Assembly (NCBI GenBank): GCA_002179805.1
Contig: NAVB01004535.1
Location: 1 to 13,553, forward strand
Source of the DNA: Acanthamoeba lenticulata
Lineage: Eukaryota > Discosea > Longamoebia > Acanthamoebidae
Direction: 5' to 3'
Length of the DNA: 13,553 nucleotides
Under the pieces are notes generated by a model. It searched no databases. It saw nothing but the letters and a program-made list of their open reading frames with translations, and was not told the origin of the DNA. How positions within the stretch are numbered: the first letter of the stretch is position 1; the number at the start of each line of letters is the position of its first letter. A program made the position numbers and the translations under genes. Of the stretch, positions 1-7,511 are shown one piece after another.

Positions 1-112
1 GGGGAAGGGAAGGGCGGACCGTTTTGCCAGCGTTGTCAAGGCCAAGAATGAGAGCGTAGTGTTCCTTCTTGGCGAAAGCATGTTCCAGGAGACCATAGAT
101 GAGCCCAAACAT
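1..112 (-). CDS. ARFRP1: ARFRP1/Arl3-like small GTPase, first exon (partial)
   Basis: On the minus strand an ATG at 112-110 opens a 31-codon exon ending at 20, followed by a GT donor at 19-18; positions 1-19 are intron and the rest of the gene lies left of the window. The exon encodes a short hydrophobic N-terminus (MFGLIYGLLEHAF), a lysine pair, then a beta strand and the complete G1/P-loop GLDNAGKT. That layout matches Arf-family GTPases, and the long N-terminus without a Gly2 myristoylation site fits ARFRP1 (yeast Arl3), a Golgi/trans-Golgi GTPase recruited through N-terminal acetylation and acting in Golgi trafficking. The exon ends exactly after the P-loop Thr in phase 0. It is divergent from the pseudouridine synthase gene, with 137 bp between the two ATGs. 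Another Arl family member is possible because only the P-loop region is visible. Confidence 0.78.
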   Translation of the reverse strand, partial: MFGLIYGLLEHAFAKKEHYALILGLDNAGKTVRPSLP

Positions 113-249
113 AGCTCAGTATTCGATTCTAGAAGGCCACGCCGCAGCCAAACTGTTTTTTCTTGTTGCGGCCAGCACCTTTTCCGCTGGCATTTCCCCG
201 TTCTGCACGTAAAGGGTTGTGCCTGCCAACAACACCAAAAACCCGGAAG
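113..249. promoter_or_regulatory. Short divergent intergenic region, ARFRP1-like / pseudouridine synthase
   Basis: These 137 bp separate the ATG of the minus-strand GTPase from the proposed ATG of the plus-strand pseudouridine synthase. Both promoters and both 5' UTRs must lie here or overlap the neighbouring gene. No clear TATA box was seen. A T-rich stretch lies at about 154-163. Confidence 0.4.
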
Positions 250-2054
250 ATGCGCGCGAGCACAGCCCGTGCTTCTTCTCACTTCCTCTGGCCCTGCAAT
301 GCACTTCCGCTGGGCAGAAGTTATTCTTGGGTGAGGTCGGGCCCTCTGTTGGCCGATTTGCTGCCAATCAGCTTCTCAAGGCGCTATGCAAGCATCTCCC
401 AGAGTGCCGAGCCGACACAAGCCGGAGCTAACCGTAGAGCTGGTTTGCTCACCACCACTGAACATCAACCACATGCACGCGCCAAGCCGAGCACCGGCAA
501 GGACGGCACGAAGGAGATGAAAAAGGCCACGAGCGACAGCAAGCGCACCAGTGTTGGCCTGCCGGAGGGACCCTACCGCCTGGTCGAGCGGCTCGCCAAG
601 CGCATTGCCCGTAGTGGACTCTGCTCTCGACGCGAAGCTGAGCGTCTCATCGAAGAGGTGCCGCCCACTGCGCACACCCTGCATGCAAGTGCTGTGTGTG
701 GCCTTACTCACGTCGAGGCGATACATTGCGCCACAGGGCTCGGTTTCGGTTGACGGCGTGGTTGTCAACAGTCCTGCCATCAACGTTACGCCGGCGTCGG
801 TGGTGACGATCAACAATAAGAAGGTGCGTTCAGCCCTTCCCCCCCAAAACCATCAACTCCCCCCATAAGCGACCAGCTGATGGCCAATAACGCGTCTCGC
901 TGCATCATCGCCCGTGTAGCTGGAGAAGACACCACCGCCGCAGGTGTGGCTCCACTACAAGAAGCGCGGCGTGTTGGTCACGCACCACGACCCACAGGGC
1001 CGCGAGGCGCTGTTCCCCCATCTGCGACGGATGGGCCTCCCGCACTTGGTCTCCGTGGTACGCCGGCAATGACGGTTCCTGGGCCTACCAGCGACTCACA
1101 CACACATACCACCTCTGACTCGGGGCAGGGCCGGCTGGACTACACGAGCGAGGGCCTGCTGCTGCTCACCAACAACGGGCGCCTCGCCCAATATCTGGAG
1201 CATCCCAGCAACGAGTTTGAGCGCAAGTACAAAGTGCGGGTCCGGGGCAAGGTAAGGCAGAGAAACCGCTTGCGCCCTGCGCGGAGCTCCTTCAGCAATC
1301 CTCCCTCTTACGCGCCTGGCAGGTGGAGCCAAAGGTCATCGAGCGGTTGGCCAAAGGCATCAAGGTCGGCGGAGTCGACTATGGGCCGATCAAAGTGACG
1401 CCCATCACAAAGAGACAAGCCGACGATGTGGGCACCAACGAGTGGGTTTACGTGAGCCTTACGGAGGGGAAGAACCGCGAGATTCGCCGCGTGTTTGAAC
1501 ACTTCAAGCTCGTCATCACTCGACTCATCCGAGTCCAGTATGGGTATGGGGGCCTTATGCGCCTTTCCCCCTGTATGCGTTCAGCTGCCCTCTCCCACTC
1601 CCGAGCTGACCCATCCCTAATTGTTGGTGATGTTCGTGGTGCCAGCCCCTACAAGCTGGATAAAACGCTCGAGCCAGGTGGGTTCGGTTGCCGCTAATAT
1701 GCTGCTCAGTGCGGTGCTCACACCAACTTTTTTGCTCTCTGTTTCTCCTCACAGGCGATGTGGTGGAGACGCGGCTGCGGCTGGATCTCGTGAAAAGGGC
1801 AGATCGGTACTGGTGGCTCTGGTGCGTTGCGCTGCCCTTCACTTCTCTCTCGGCGCGCAACTGAGGTGGTCGGCTGACTGGGCGCGCTGGCGCGTATCAG
1901 GGATGGCGACAAGGAAGCCTCATCGGTGCCTTTCCCCCAGTCTTACTTCCGAATCGACCCTAAGAAGATCGCTCTGGGCAGTCTGGCCGGACCTTCTTCC
2001 CCACCTGCCGAGATTCCTGCCCGTGCTGGGGTGGCCGATGACACAGACCAGTGA
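250..2054 (+). CDS. RluB/RsuA-family pseudouridine synthase, probably mitochondrial
   Basis: Eight exons: 250-657, 737-823, 944-1057, 1129-1251, 1323-1543, 1646-1677, 1755-1821, 1901-2054. All junctions are GT-AG and phase-consistent and give about 401 aa. The enzyme should isomerise a uridine in large-subunit-type rRNA to pseudouridine. Residues about 109-165 form an S4 RNA-binding domain spanning exons 1 and 2. The catalytic motif GRLDYTSEGLLLLTN begins exon 4, with the nucleophilic Asp at about 207. The family blocks LTEGKNREIRRV and RLIRVQYG follow in exon 5. The first about 100 residues are Arg/Ser-rich with few acidic residues and contain FSRRYAS, which resembles a mitochondrial presequence and cleavage site. 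The frame is open upstream to a TTG at 163, but the first ATG is at 250. An additional 5' exon cannot be excluded. The bacterial-type fold suggests endosymbiotic ancestry, which is an inference. Confidence 0.86.
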
Positions 2055-2150
2055 TTTTTTTGGGTATTTGTTGTCGAAACGATCATTAAATTAAATTTTA
2101 TTATGATAAAGCCCTTTTTAATTCTTCTGGCACAACGAACAGCAGCGCAA
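2055..2150 (+). promoter_or_regulatory. AT-rich intergenic stretch, probable SH3-gene promoter
   Basis: About 96 bp lie between the pseudouridine synthase stop and the preferred ATG of the SH3 gene. Positions about 2083-2112 are strikingly AT-rich (TTAAATTTTATTATGATAAA) in otherwise GC-rich DNA. A TATA-like core promoter for the next gene is the simplest reading; it may also carry the 3' end of the previous transcript. An ATG at 2103 sits inside this AT-rich block. Confidence 0.4.
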
Positions 2151-2738
2151 ATGGCCGCAACAGAGCTGCAGGAGCAGATTAAGGCCCTGCGGGCGCAAAT
2201 TGACGAGTACAAGCGCAAGTTTCAGGACGAAGTTGAGCTAAAGCGACAATGCGAAGAAGAACTGCGCAAGAAGGAGGCAGAATGTGAGGAGCCCATAATC
2301 TCGCGGGCACGTGGTGTGGTGATCAAGGGTGCAGCAACAGCCCCAGGCGCCGCCCTCTCCTCCTCTACGTCCTCAGCATCCTCTTCTCCAGCTTCTTCAA
2401 CGACTAGCACCCCACACGATAGCAGCGACGCTGTGGTCACGCGACCCCCTCGGCCGACCCTGCCAAAGGACGAGGGTGCCAAGAAGGAGAAAAAAGAGAA
2501 GAAGCACAAAAAAGAGAAGAGCACCAAGAAGAGCAAGAGTGTCGCGAGCGAGACTGCCAAGAGCACCTTTACGGTCAGGTCGATTGAAGCCTACAAGGCC
2601 ACGTCCAAGAGCGAGCTGTCCTTCGCCAAGGGAATTACCATCACCGTTATCGACGAAAACAAAGCGGAGGATCTCCTCAAGGGCCAAATCGGCAAGAAAG
2701 AGGGCTGGTTCCCCAGCTACTACGTCGTGCGCACGTGA
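2151..2738 (+). CDS. Coiled-coil and C-terminal SH3 domain protein
   Basis: Single exon of 195 aa from the preferred ATG at 2151, which has a good context (GCAAATGG). An in-frame ATG at 2103 would add 16 residues but lies in the AT-rich promoter-like block. Residues about 3-46 are heptad-rich and charged, predicted coiled coil. A Ser/Thr/Ala-rich linker follows, then a Lys-rich block (EKKEKKHKKEK) at about 107-125. Residues about 138-195 form a divergent SH3 domain: the ALYDY position reads IEAYKA, ELSF and the acidic RT-loop/n-Src area are kept, and GWFPSYYV matches the canonical G-W/L-FPxNYV strand. SH3 domains bind proline-rich ligands, often in actin or endocytic scaffolds. The specific role here is unknown. 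It is the only intronless gene in the window and converges on the TMEM14 gene. Confidence 0.82.
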   Translation: MAATELQEQIKALRAQIDEYKRKFQDEVELKRQCEEELRKKEAECEEPIISRARGVVIKGAATAPGAALSSSTSSASSSPASSTTSTPHDSSDAVVTRPPRPTLPKDEGAKKEKKEKKHKKEKSTKKSKSVASETAKSTFTVRSIEAYKATSKSELSFAKGITITVIDENKAEDLLKGQIGKKEGWFPSYYVVRT

Positions 2739-2842
2739 TAACGGGTCCCTTCCCTGGTCCTGTGACTTGTAAACAAATGTAAAACTTGCTTCTTTTTTTT
2801 TTTGTCATTGTATCTTTTCAGGCCTGTGCGTGCCATCCAGCC
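2739..2842. other. Convergent 3' region, SH3 gene / TMEM14
   Basis: These 104 bp hold the 3' ends of two convergent genes. On the plus strand two TGTAAA hexamers occur at 2768-2773 and 2778-2783, followed by a T run at about 2791-2803; they may take part in 3' end formation, but no AATAAA is present. Confidence 0.3.
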
Positions 2843-3232
2843 TTAACTGTAGTCGGTGAGATAAATCATGTAGGCGTTGATGAGCCCAGTCACAATACCA
2901 ATCGCAGCCACCACACCCGCTGGAGATATGGGGTGGAAAAGGGGTGAGTGCACTGGCCAGTGCCTGGTGAGGTGGTGGCGCAACCTACCTGGCATGACCT
3001 TGCCTGAAGCGAGGAAGCGTCGACCCATCGCCACAGCAAGAAGAATGCTTACGGCAACTGCTACTTTGTTGCCTGAAGTCTGGTAGGGGCTCATGAAGGT
3101 TGGGCAGATGAGGTAGATGGCACCACACGTCACTCCAGCGATCAGACTCGGCACCGAGCGCGCCTTCACGTAGCCCATGACGCCACCACCAGCAACCAAA
3201 AGACCCGCCAGACTTGTCCAAACAGCAGCCAT
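2843..3232 (-). CDS. TMEM14 family small membrane protein
   Basis: Two exons on the minus strand, 3232-2989 and 2919-2843, with a 69-nt intron (donor GTAGGT, acceptor CTCCAG, phase 1). The product is 106 aa, close to the usual size of TMEM14 proteins. The first strand-like segment (LAGLLVAGGGVMGYVKARS) and the second (SLIAGVTCGAIY) carry the Gly-rich helices and the GYxKARSxPSLIAG signature of the family. They are followed by a Lys/Arg-containing amphipathic region with FLASGKVMPAG and a last helix (VVAAIGIVTGLINAYMIY). Animal TMEM14C is a mitochondrial inner-membrane protein linked to porphyrin transport, and plant relatives (FAX) export fatty acids from plastids; the substrate here cannot be told from sequence. 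Reading through the intron keeps the frame for a while but inserts a non-family segment, so I prefer the spliced form. Confidence 0.88.
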   Translation of the reverse strand: MAAVWTSLAGLLVAGGGVMGYVKARSVPSLIAGVTCGAIYLICPTFMSPYQTSGNKVAVAVSILLAVAMGRRFLASGKVMPGRLRHHLTRHWPVHSPLFHPISPAGVVAAIGIVTGLINAYMIYLTDYS

Positions 3233-3285
3233 CTTTCCCTCTACACACTTGTTGGGATTGTGTTTGCTTTTGTTTATCTTTTTGT

Positions 3286-3291
3286 TTTATT
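3286..3291 (-). terminator. AATAAA-type polyadenylation signal candidate downstream of eIF3k
   Basis: On the minus strand an AATAAA hexamer lies about 44 nt after the eIF3k stop codon, within an A-rich stretch (about 3262-3300). It sits in the 102 bp between eIF3k and the next minus-strand gene, TMEM14. The same A-rich block could instead belong to the TMEM14 promoter. Confidence 0.4.
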
Positions 3292-3334
3292 ATTTTGTTT
3301 CACCCCTGACGGCTCTGGGTTCTCTTTGGGTTGG

Positions 3335-4174
3335 CTACTTGGCCAAGACAGCAAAGATGTTAGCAACCTTCTTCCGGTCAAGCTGCTCGGTGGTCTTGAC
3401 CTGCCTGGCCTGATTGAGCTCGGTTACAGGCAGCGTGACAAGATCACTATCCACCTTCCAGCCCTCCTGCTTGCTCACAAACTCTTCAAGCGCCGCGCCG
3501 TTCAAGTTCACGGCTGATGCAAGCACGTCGATTGGCACGCGTTGGTACGCCACCGTCAACACGCTCACGGCGACTGCAAGAGAGTGTCATAGTGGTCAGC
3601 CTCAAACGCAGACTGCCAGCGGCCGGCAGCACACCAAGCCGCAGTGTTCACCACGCGCAAGTAGGAGCGCAGCACGTACAGCTCTGAATAGCCTCACGAA
3701 AGCCGGGGAAGTTCTTCAAGAGGCTCGCAGTAACGCCTTCCTCCTCCAGGAGCGCCCAAAAGGCGGCAAATTGGGCCGTCTCAAGCAGGTTCGACACCTT
3801 CTTAAGAGCCACTACGCCCTCGTTTTGGTGCTAATTGCGTCCACCAATGAAGATAAGGATCAAATTTCGAATGGGAAGAAAAAATGGGGTCACGGAAGGC
3901 GTACAGCAGCCTCGGGCAGCACGTAAAGGCTGAGGGGAAAATCCATGTGAGGCAAGTTCATCAAAGCCTTGATCAAGACCTTCTGCACCGCATCGATGTC
4001 GAGATGCGAGGGATTAAACTGGAAGATCTTGAGAAGGGCGAGATTCGCCTCGTAATCGTAAGAATGCTGATCAATTTGCTCATCCAAGTAGGTCTTGAGC
4101 TGCGGCACTGAGTCCGGCGAGTAGCGCCCCTTCTTGAGGACCTCTGCGATTTCGTGGCTCCTCTCGCTGCCCAT
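3335..4174 (-). CDS. EIF3K: Translation initiation factor eIF3 subunit k
   Basis: Three minus-strand exons: 4174-3905, 3830-3680, 3573-3335. Introns of 74 and 106 nt have donors GTACGC and GTACGT, and all phases agree. The product is 219 aa, essentially the length of human eIF3k (218). Family blocks appear in order: TYLDEQ, YDYEANLALLKIFQFNP, KALMNLPHMDFPLSLY, NLLETAQFAAFWALL, PGFREAIQSFAVSVLTVAYQ, then the PCI/winged-helix part (RVPIDVLASAVNL, ALEEFVSKQEGW). eIF3k is a non-core, PCI-containing subunit of the eIF3 complex that binds eIF3l and the 40S ribosome in the cytoplasm. The ATG at 4174 is preferred: the frame is open upstream, but homology begins at MGSERSHEIAEVLKKG. It is divergent from the USP10-like gene. 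Confidence 0.94.
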
Positions 4175-4368
4175 TTTGATGTTGTTGGCCGGATTGATGA
4201 AAAAGAAGCAAACGGGAAAGTGGCGAGAAAAAGCAATTTTACCGCAGAAAACAACAGGAGCGAGATTCAGTGCTCCACCCACACGCACACAAAACACACC
4301 GCGGCTGTGTGCATCAGAAACAACACGTGTAGAGATTTGTCAATTTGTCCAAGTGAACATTGTCAATC
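4175..4368. promoter_or_regulatory. Divergent intergenic region, eIF3k / USP10-like
   Basis: These 194 bp separate the ATGs of two divergently transcribed genes and must contain both start regions. The left half is A-rich on the plus strand (about 4199-4260), the middle has a CA-rich stretch (about 4278-4300), and a CACGTG E-box-like hexamer lies at about 4324-4329. No other motif was recognised. Confidence 0.4.
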
Positions 4369-7272
4369 ATGGAGACGCGAAAAAGAACGCCTGCACGAAG
4401 TGAGGACGGAGGGCGCGACAGGCGTCGAGATGGCTCTGCCGTAGGTGGCCGTGCGCCCCGCGGTGCCGCTCGCGGGGGAGCATCTGCTCCACGAGGGCGT
4501 GGCCGCGGGGGCAGCGCTCGGGACGTCGCCCCGTCACCTGCTACGCGAACCCCTGCGCCGCTTAGTACGACTGTCAAGACCTCCCTCCCCGCCAAACCCG
4601 CCCCGTGGGCCAATGTGCGCGCCGTTTCCGCGTCGGCCCCGCCCACGACTACAGCTCCCACAAATGCTGCCTCTCCTGCTGTAGTCCCATCTCCAAGCGC
4701 GGCGCCCGTGGTCGCCGTGCCGCTGCCTGCTCCCACCACGGCCGCGGAGCACACTAGCGCACCACCGGCGCTTCCCGTGGTGATTGCCGTGGCCTCTGCT
4801 GGGAGCAGTGACGCATCTGCCAGCAACGAGGACCAGACGGCGGAGGTGGCCGGCCTCTGCCTGGGCTCCTTCGAAGCCAACGAACTGCCCACCGCGCGTG
4901 CCCCGACCGCTCCCTCTCCCTCCTCGCCTCTCGTCGAAAAGGACCTGCCGCTCCCTACGACCGCCACCGCTCCCACCGCCGCGCCCGTCGTGCAGGGCAG
5001 CAACAGCGATACCACCGCCACCACCACCGCCGCCCCAGAGCCGTCGTCGCCTCTCCCAGCCTCCAACGGGGCGCTCGAAGGGGCTGTGGCTGCAGAGGCC
5101 GAGGCCTCGCCAAACGCGCCTGTTGGCTCTCCGCAGGTGGCCGCCGCCACCACCAACGGCGGGGAGCAGCCCGGGGCCGCCGCTGCGCCTGCTCCGGCGG
5201 TGCGCCGGCCGGTGGCGAACGCCTGGGGCAAGGGCGCGCCTCCTATCCTCCAGCGCTACATGGAGGCGCAAAAGAAGCAGACCACCCTCCAGCAACAGCA
5301 ACAGCCACAACAGCGGACGTCCGCACCCGCTTCGGTAGCGCCGCTCCGTATGTGCTCCCCCATCCACCCGCCACCCACCACCGGTTTCTGCCCGTTGGAT
5401 GAGTTGAGATAGGCCCACAGCAGCGGCGACCCAACAGCCTCATTAGAAAGAAGGATAATACTTAAAAACAACACACGCATCTCTACACACTCACAAACAC
5501 ACAACACGCGCACAGGGCATTTCGATGAGGTCAAGCTCGTGTGGGATGTCTCCTTCGCGCGCGCCGCCCTCCGCGGGCTGCAAAACGAGGGCAACACGTG
5601 CTTCCTTAACGCCGTACGCCCTTCTTACCCCCAAAATCCGACCCACACGAGCTCGTGAGGCCCAGGGTTCAGTCACTGAGGACTCCTCGGCCCTCCCCTT
5701 TTTTTCTGTGCGGCCCTCTGCGTGCGTGGCCTGTGTGTGGCGCGGAACAGACGGTGCAATGCCTGCTGGCGTGCCCGCCCTTCGTGGGGTTTCTGCGGCA
5801 CCTCCGGAACAGAACGTTCCCGTGCCCGGCGCCCACCCTCACTGAGCTGTACGCGGGTCCCTCCATTAATGCCCGCATGCGGCTGTGCCATTTAGCGGGT
5901 AGAAAGCTGAGGTCACTGGCCGCTCACGACTTCATCGTTGCCCTCCCGATTTTGTCGTCGTCGTCGTCGATGCGCAGGGTTCGGTTTGCTGAAGCGTTCG
6001 AGCTGGAGAAAAAGGCCAACACGGCGCTGCTGCCTCTGGCAGCCAAGGCTCACTTCGAGGCCGTCATCAAGAAGCTGGCCGGCGCGCCTGGCAGGCAGGA
6101 GGACGCTCACGAGTTCCTCGCGCTTCTCCTCGACACCCTCCACGAGGAGCTGCGGGCGGGCATCAAGAACCGCAGTCGAAGCGGCAGCGGCAGTGACAGC
6201 GCCAAGGCCCGCGTCGAGACCGACGAGTGGAACGAAGTCGGGCGCAAGAACAAGACCTCCAAGCTCCGCACGGTGCGTCCCTCGCCTCCATTTTTTTTTT
6301 TTTTTCTCCCCCTTCTCCCGCCCTCCCCTTGAGGGGAGCTCCGGCGCTCATCGGGTCCGCGCGCGCTCGCAGGCCGAGTTTGAGGAGACGGCCGTGACGC
6401 GCATCTTTGGGTGCAAGCTCCGCTCGTGCCTCAGGTCACGGGGCGCCAAGCAGTCCATCACACAGGAGCTGTTCAATGCCCTCCCGCTTGACGTCTCGGC
6501 TCCTGCCATCCGCTCGCTCGACGACGCTCTCCTGGGCTTCATGTCTGCTGTACGCGCCATGCCCTCCTCCCTCAGTTTTGTAAAGAGTTCCAACCTGCTC
6601 TCTCTCTCTCTCTCTCTATCCACGACCTGGGGGCTCACCTCGCGGGACGGACGCGCACCACAAAAAGGAATCGCTCGACTGGGATGTGCGCGCGTCAAAG
6701 GAGTACAAATTCGAGCGCCTGCCCGGCGTGCTCATTGTTCACCTCAAGCGCTTCGCCTTTGGCGCTGCCGGCGGCGGCAAGATCGCGAAGCAGATCGACT
6801 TTCCCGAGCGCCTGGTCATTCCCTCCGGTGATTCCCCACTCCACGTCGCACACATTGGGGGGGGGGAACTCATTTTCTATTTATCATGATATGACCGTTC
6901 GTTTTATTTGCTATTTTACATTTCTAAATGTTTGGTGCATCAGGGCTTCTGGGGCCGCATGCCGGCGGGAGTGAGAAGGAGAGGAGGAGCTACGACCTGT
7001 TCGGGGTGGTGGAGCATCACGGTCACACCCTCCTGAGCGGCCACTATACGGCTCACATCAAACGTGACCAGCACTGGTGCGCCTCTGTTTGCGCGCCCCT
7101 CGAGACCAGGGCGATCAACTTACCGAGCGAGGCCTCGGCTGCTTGTTGTGTTGGGTTTTGGGGGGGGGGAGGGCACAGGTATCACGTCGACGACACCACC
7201 ATCAACCCGACCACGGTGCAAGCAGTGTTGCGACGGCAGGCCTACCTCCTCTTCTACCAACGAGCCCACTGA
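4369..7272 (+). CDS. USP10-like ubiquitin carboxyl-terminal hydrolase
   Basis: Eight exons: 4369-5347, 5516-5613, 5751-5848, 5978-6272, 6373-6549, 6668-6827, 6944-7076, 7179-7272, giving 677 aa. Residues 1-326 are a disordered Ala/Pro/Ser/Thr-rich region with an N-terminal RGG-like Arg/Gly block (about 22-48), the segment ANAWGKGAPPILQRY near 285-300, and a short poly-Gln tract (about 310-316). Residues about 344-677 are a complete USP peptidase: Cys box GLQNEGNTCFLNA (Cys355), QEDAHEFL (about 432-439), LPGVLIVHLKRFAF, His box LLSGHYTAH (His636) and HVDD (Asp651/652). The insert DEWNEVGRKNKTSKLR matches the family-specific DEWEQVGPRNKTS block of animal USP10, which deubiquitinates ribosomal proteins and others and binds G3BP. 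The exon 1 donor GTATGT was chosen because it restores frame into exon 2; GTTTCT at about 5393 is a weaker alternative. The ATG at 4369 follows in-frame non-ATG codons. Confidence 0.88.
5954..5969 (+). repeat. (GTC)n microsatellite in USP10-like intron 3
   Basis: Five GTC units plus a G lie just before the acceptor at 5977, inside the intron 5849-5977. This intron is free of in-frame stops, so a retained form would add a Ser tract. Confidence 0.7.
6291..6305 (+). repeat. T15 homopolymer in USP10-like intron 4
   Basis: Fifteen consecutive T residues begin 18 nt after the donor at 6273, inside the 100-nt intron 6273-6372. It is far from the acceptor, so it is not a normal polypyrimidine tract. 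Confidence 0.8.
6598..6617 (+). repeat. (CT)10 microsatellite in USP10-like intron 5
   Basis: Ten CT units lie in the middle of the intron 6550-6667. They may act as a pyrimidine tract but end about 50 nt before the acceptor. Confidence 0.85.
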
Positions 7273-7511
7273 TGTTTCATTCTAGCCTTGCCTGTTATGT
7301 TATAAAACCGACGAGCTCGTCCCTCTTGTCCAAAATAGCACTGGAAGAACAGATCATTGTTTACGGGCGACGAGGGCTCAGGTGGTGAGCCGTGAAAGGC
7401 CCTAAAAGGCTTTGGTGGCTCTGGCCAGATTGCGGCTCACATTTTACGCGCATCGGCGGCGCCCACGAGCAGTCACGCTGCAACTCGCCCAAGGGAAGCA
7501 GAGGGAGCGGA
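7273..7511. other. Convergent 3' region, USP10-like / RhoGAP
   Basis: These 239 bp lie between the stop codons of two converging genes and are the longest non-coding gap in the window. No AATAAA was seen on either strand. A TTATAAAA stretch occurs at about 7300-7307. Nothing else was recognised. Confidence 0.35.

Noticed and set aside
1822..1863. Unspliced end of the pseudouridine synthase at a TGA at about 1861-1863
   Set aside because: Splicing 1822-1900 restores frame into a clean 50-codon tail, so the early stop is more likely intronic. The early stop would leave the catalytic core intact, so this is not certain.
3260..3517. Plus-strand open frame over the eIF3k 3' exon
   Set aside because: It is antisense to well-conserved eIF3k coding sequence and has no protein signature.
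4314..5418. Two long minus-strand open frames (305 and 294 codons) opposite the USP10-like first exon
   Set aside because: They are Gly/Ala/Arg-rich mirror images of the low-complexity plus-strand arm, with no recognisable motif.
5857..5977. Other donors for USP10-like intron 3 (for example GTCCCT at 5857 or GTCACT at 5912)
   Set aside because: The first gives the wrong phase. The second is in phase but adds about 21 residues absent from the family, whereas GTACGC at 5849 gives PTLTELVRFAEAFELE, which aligns with USP10.
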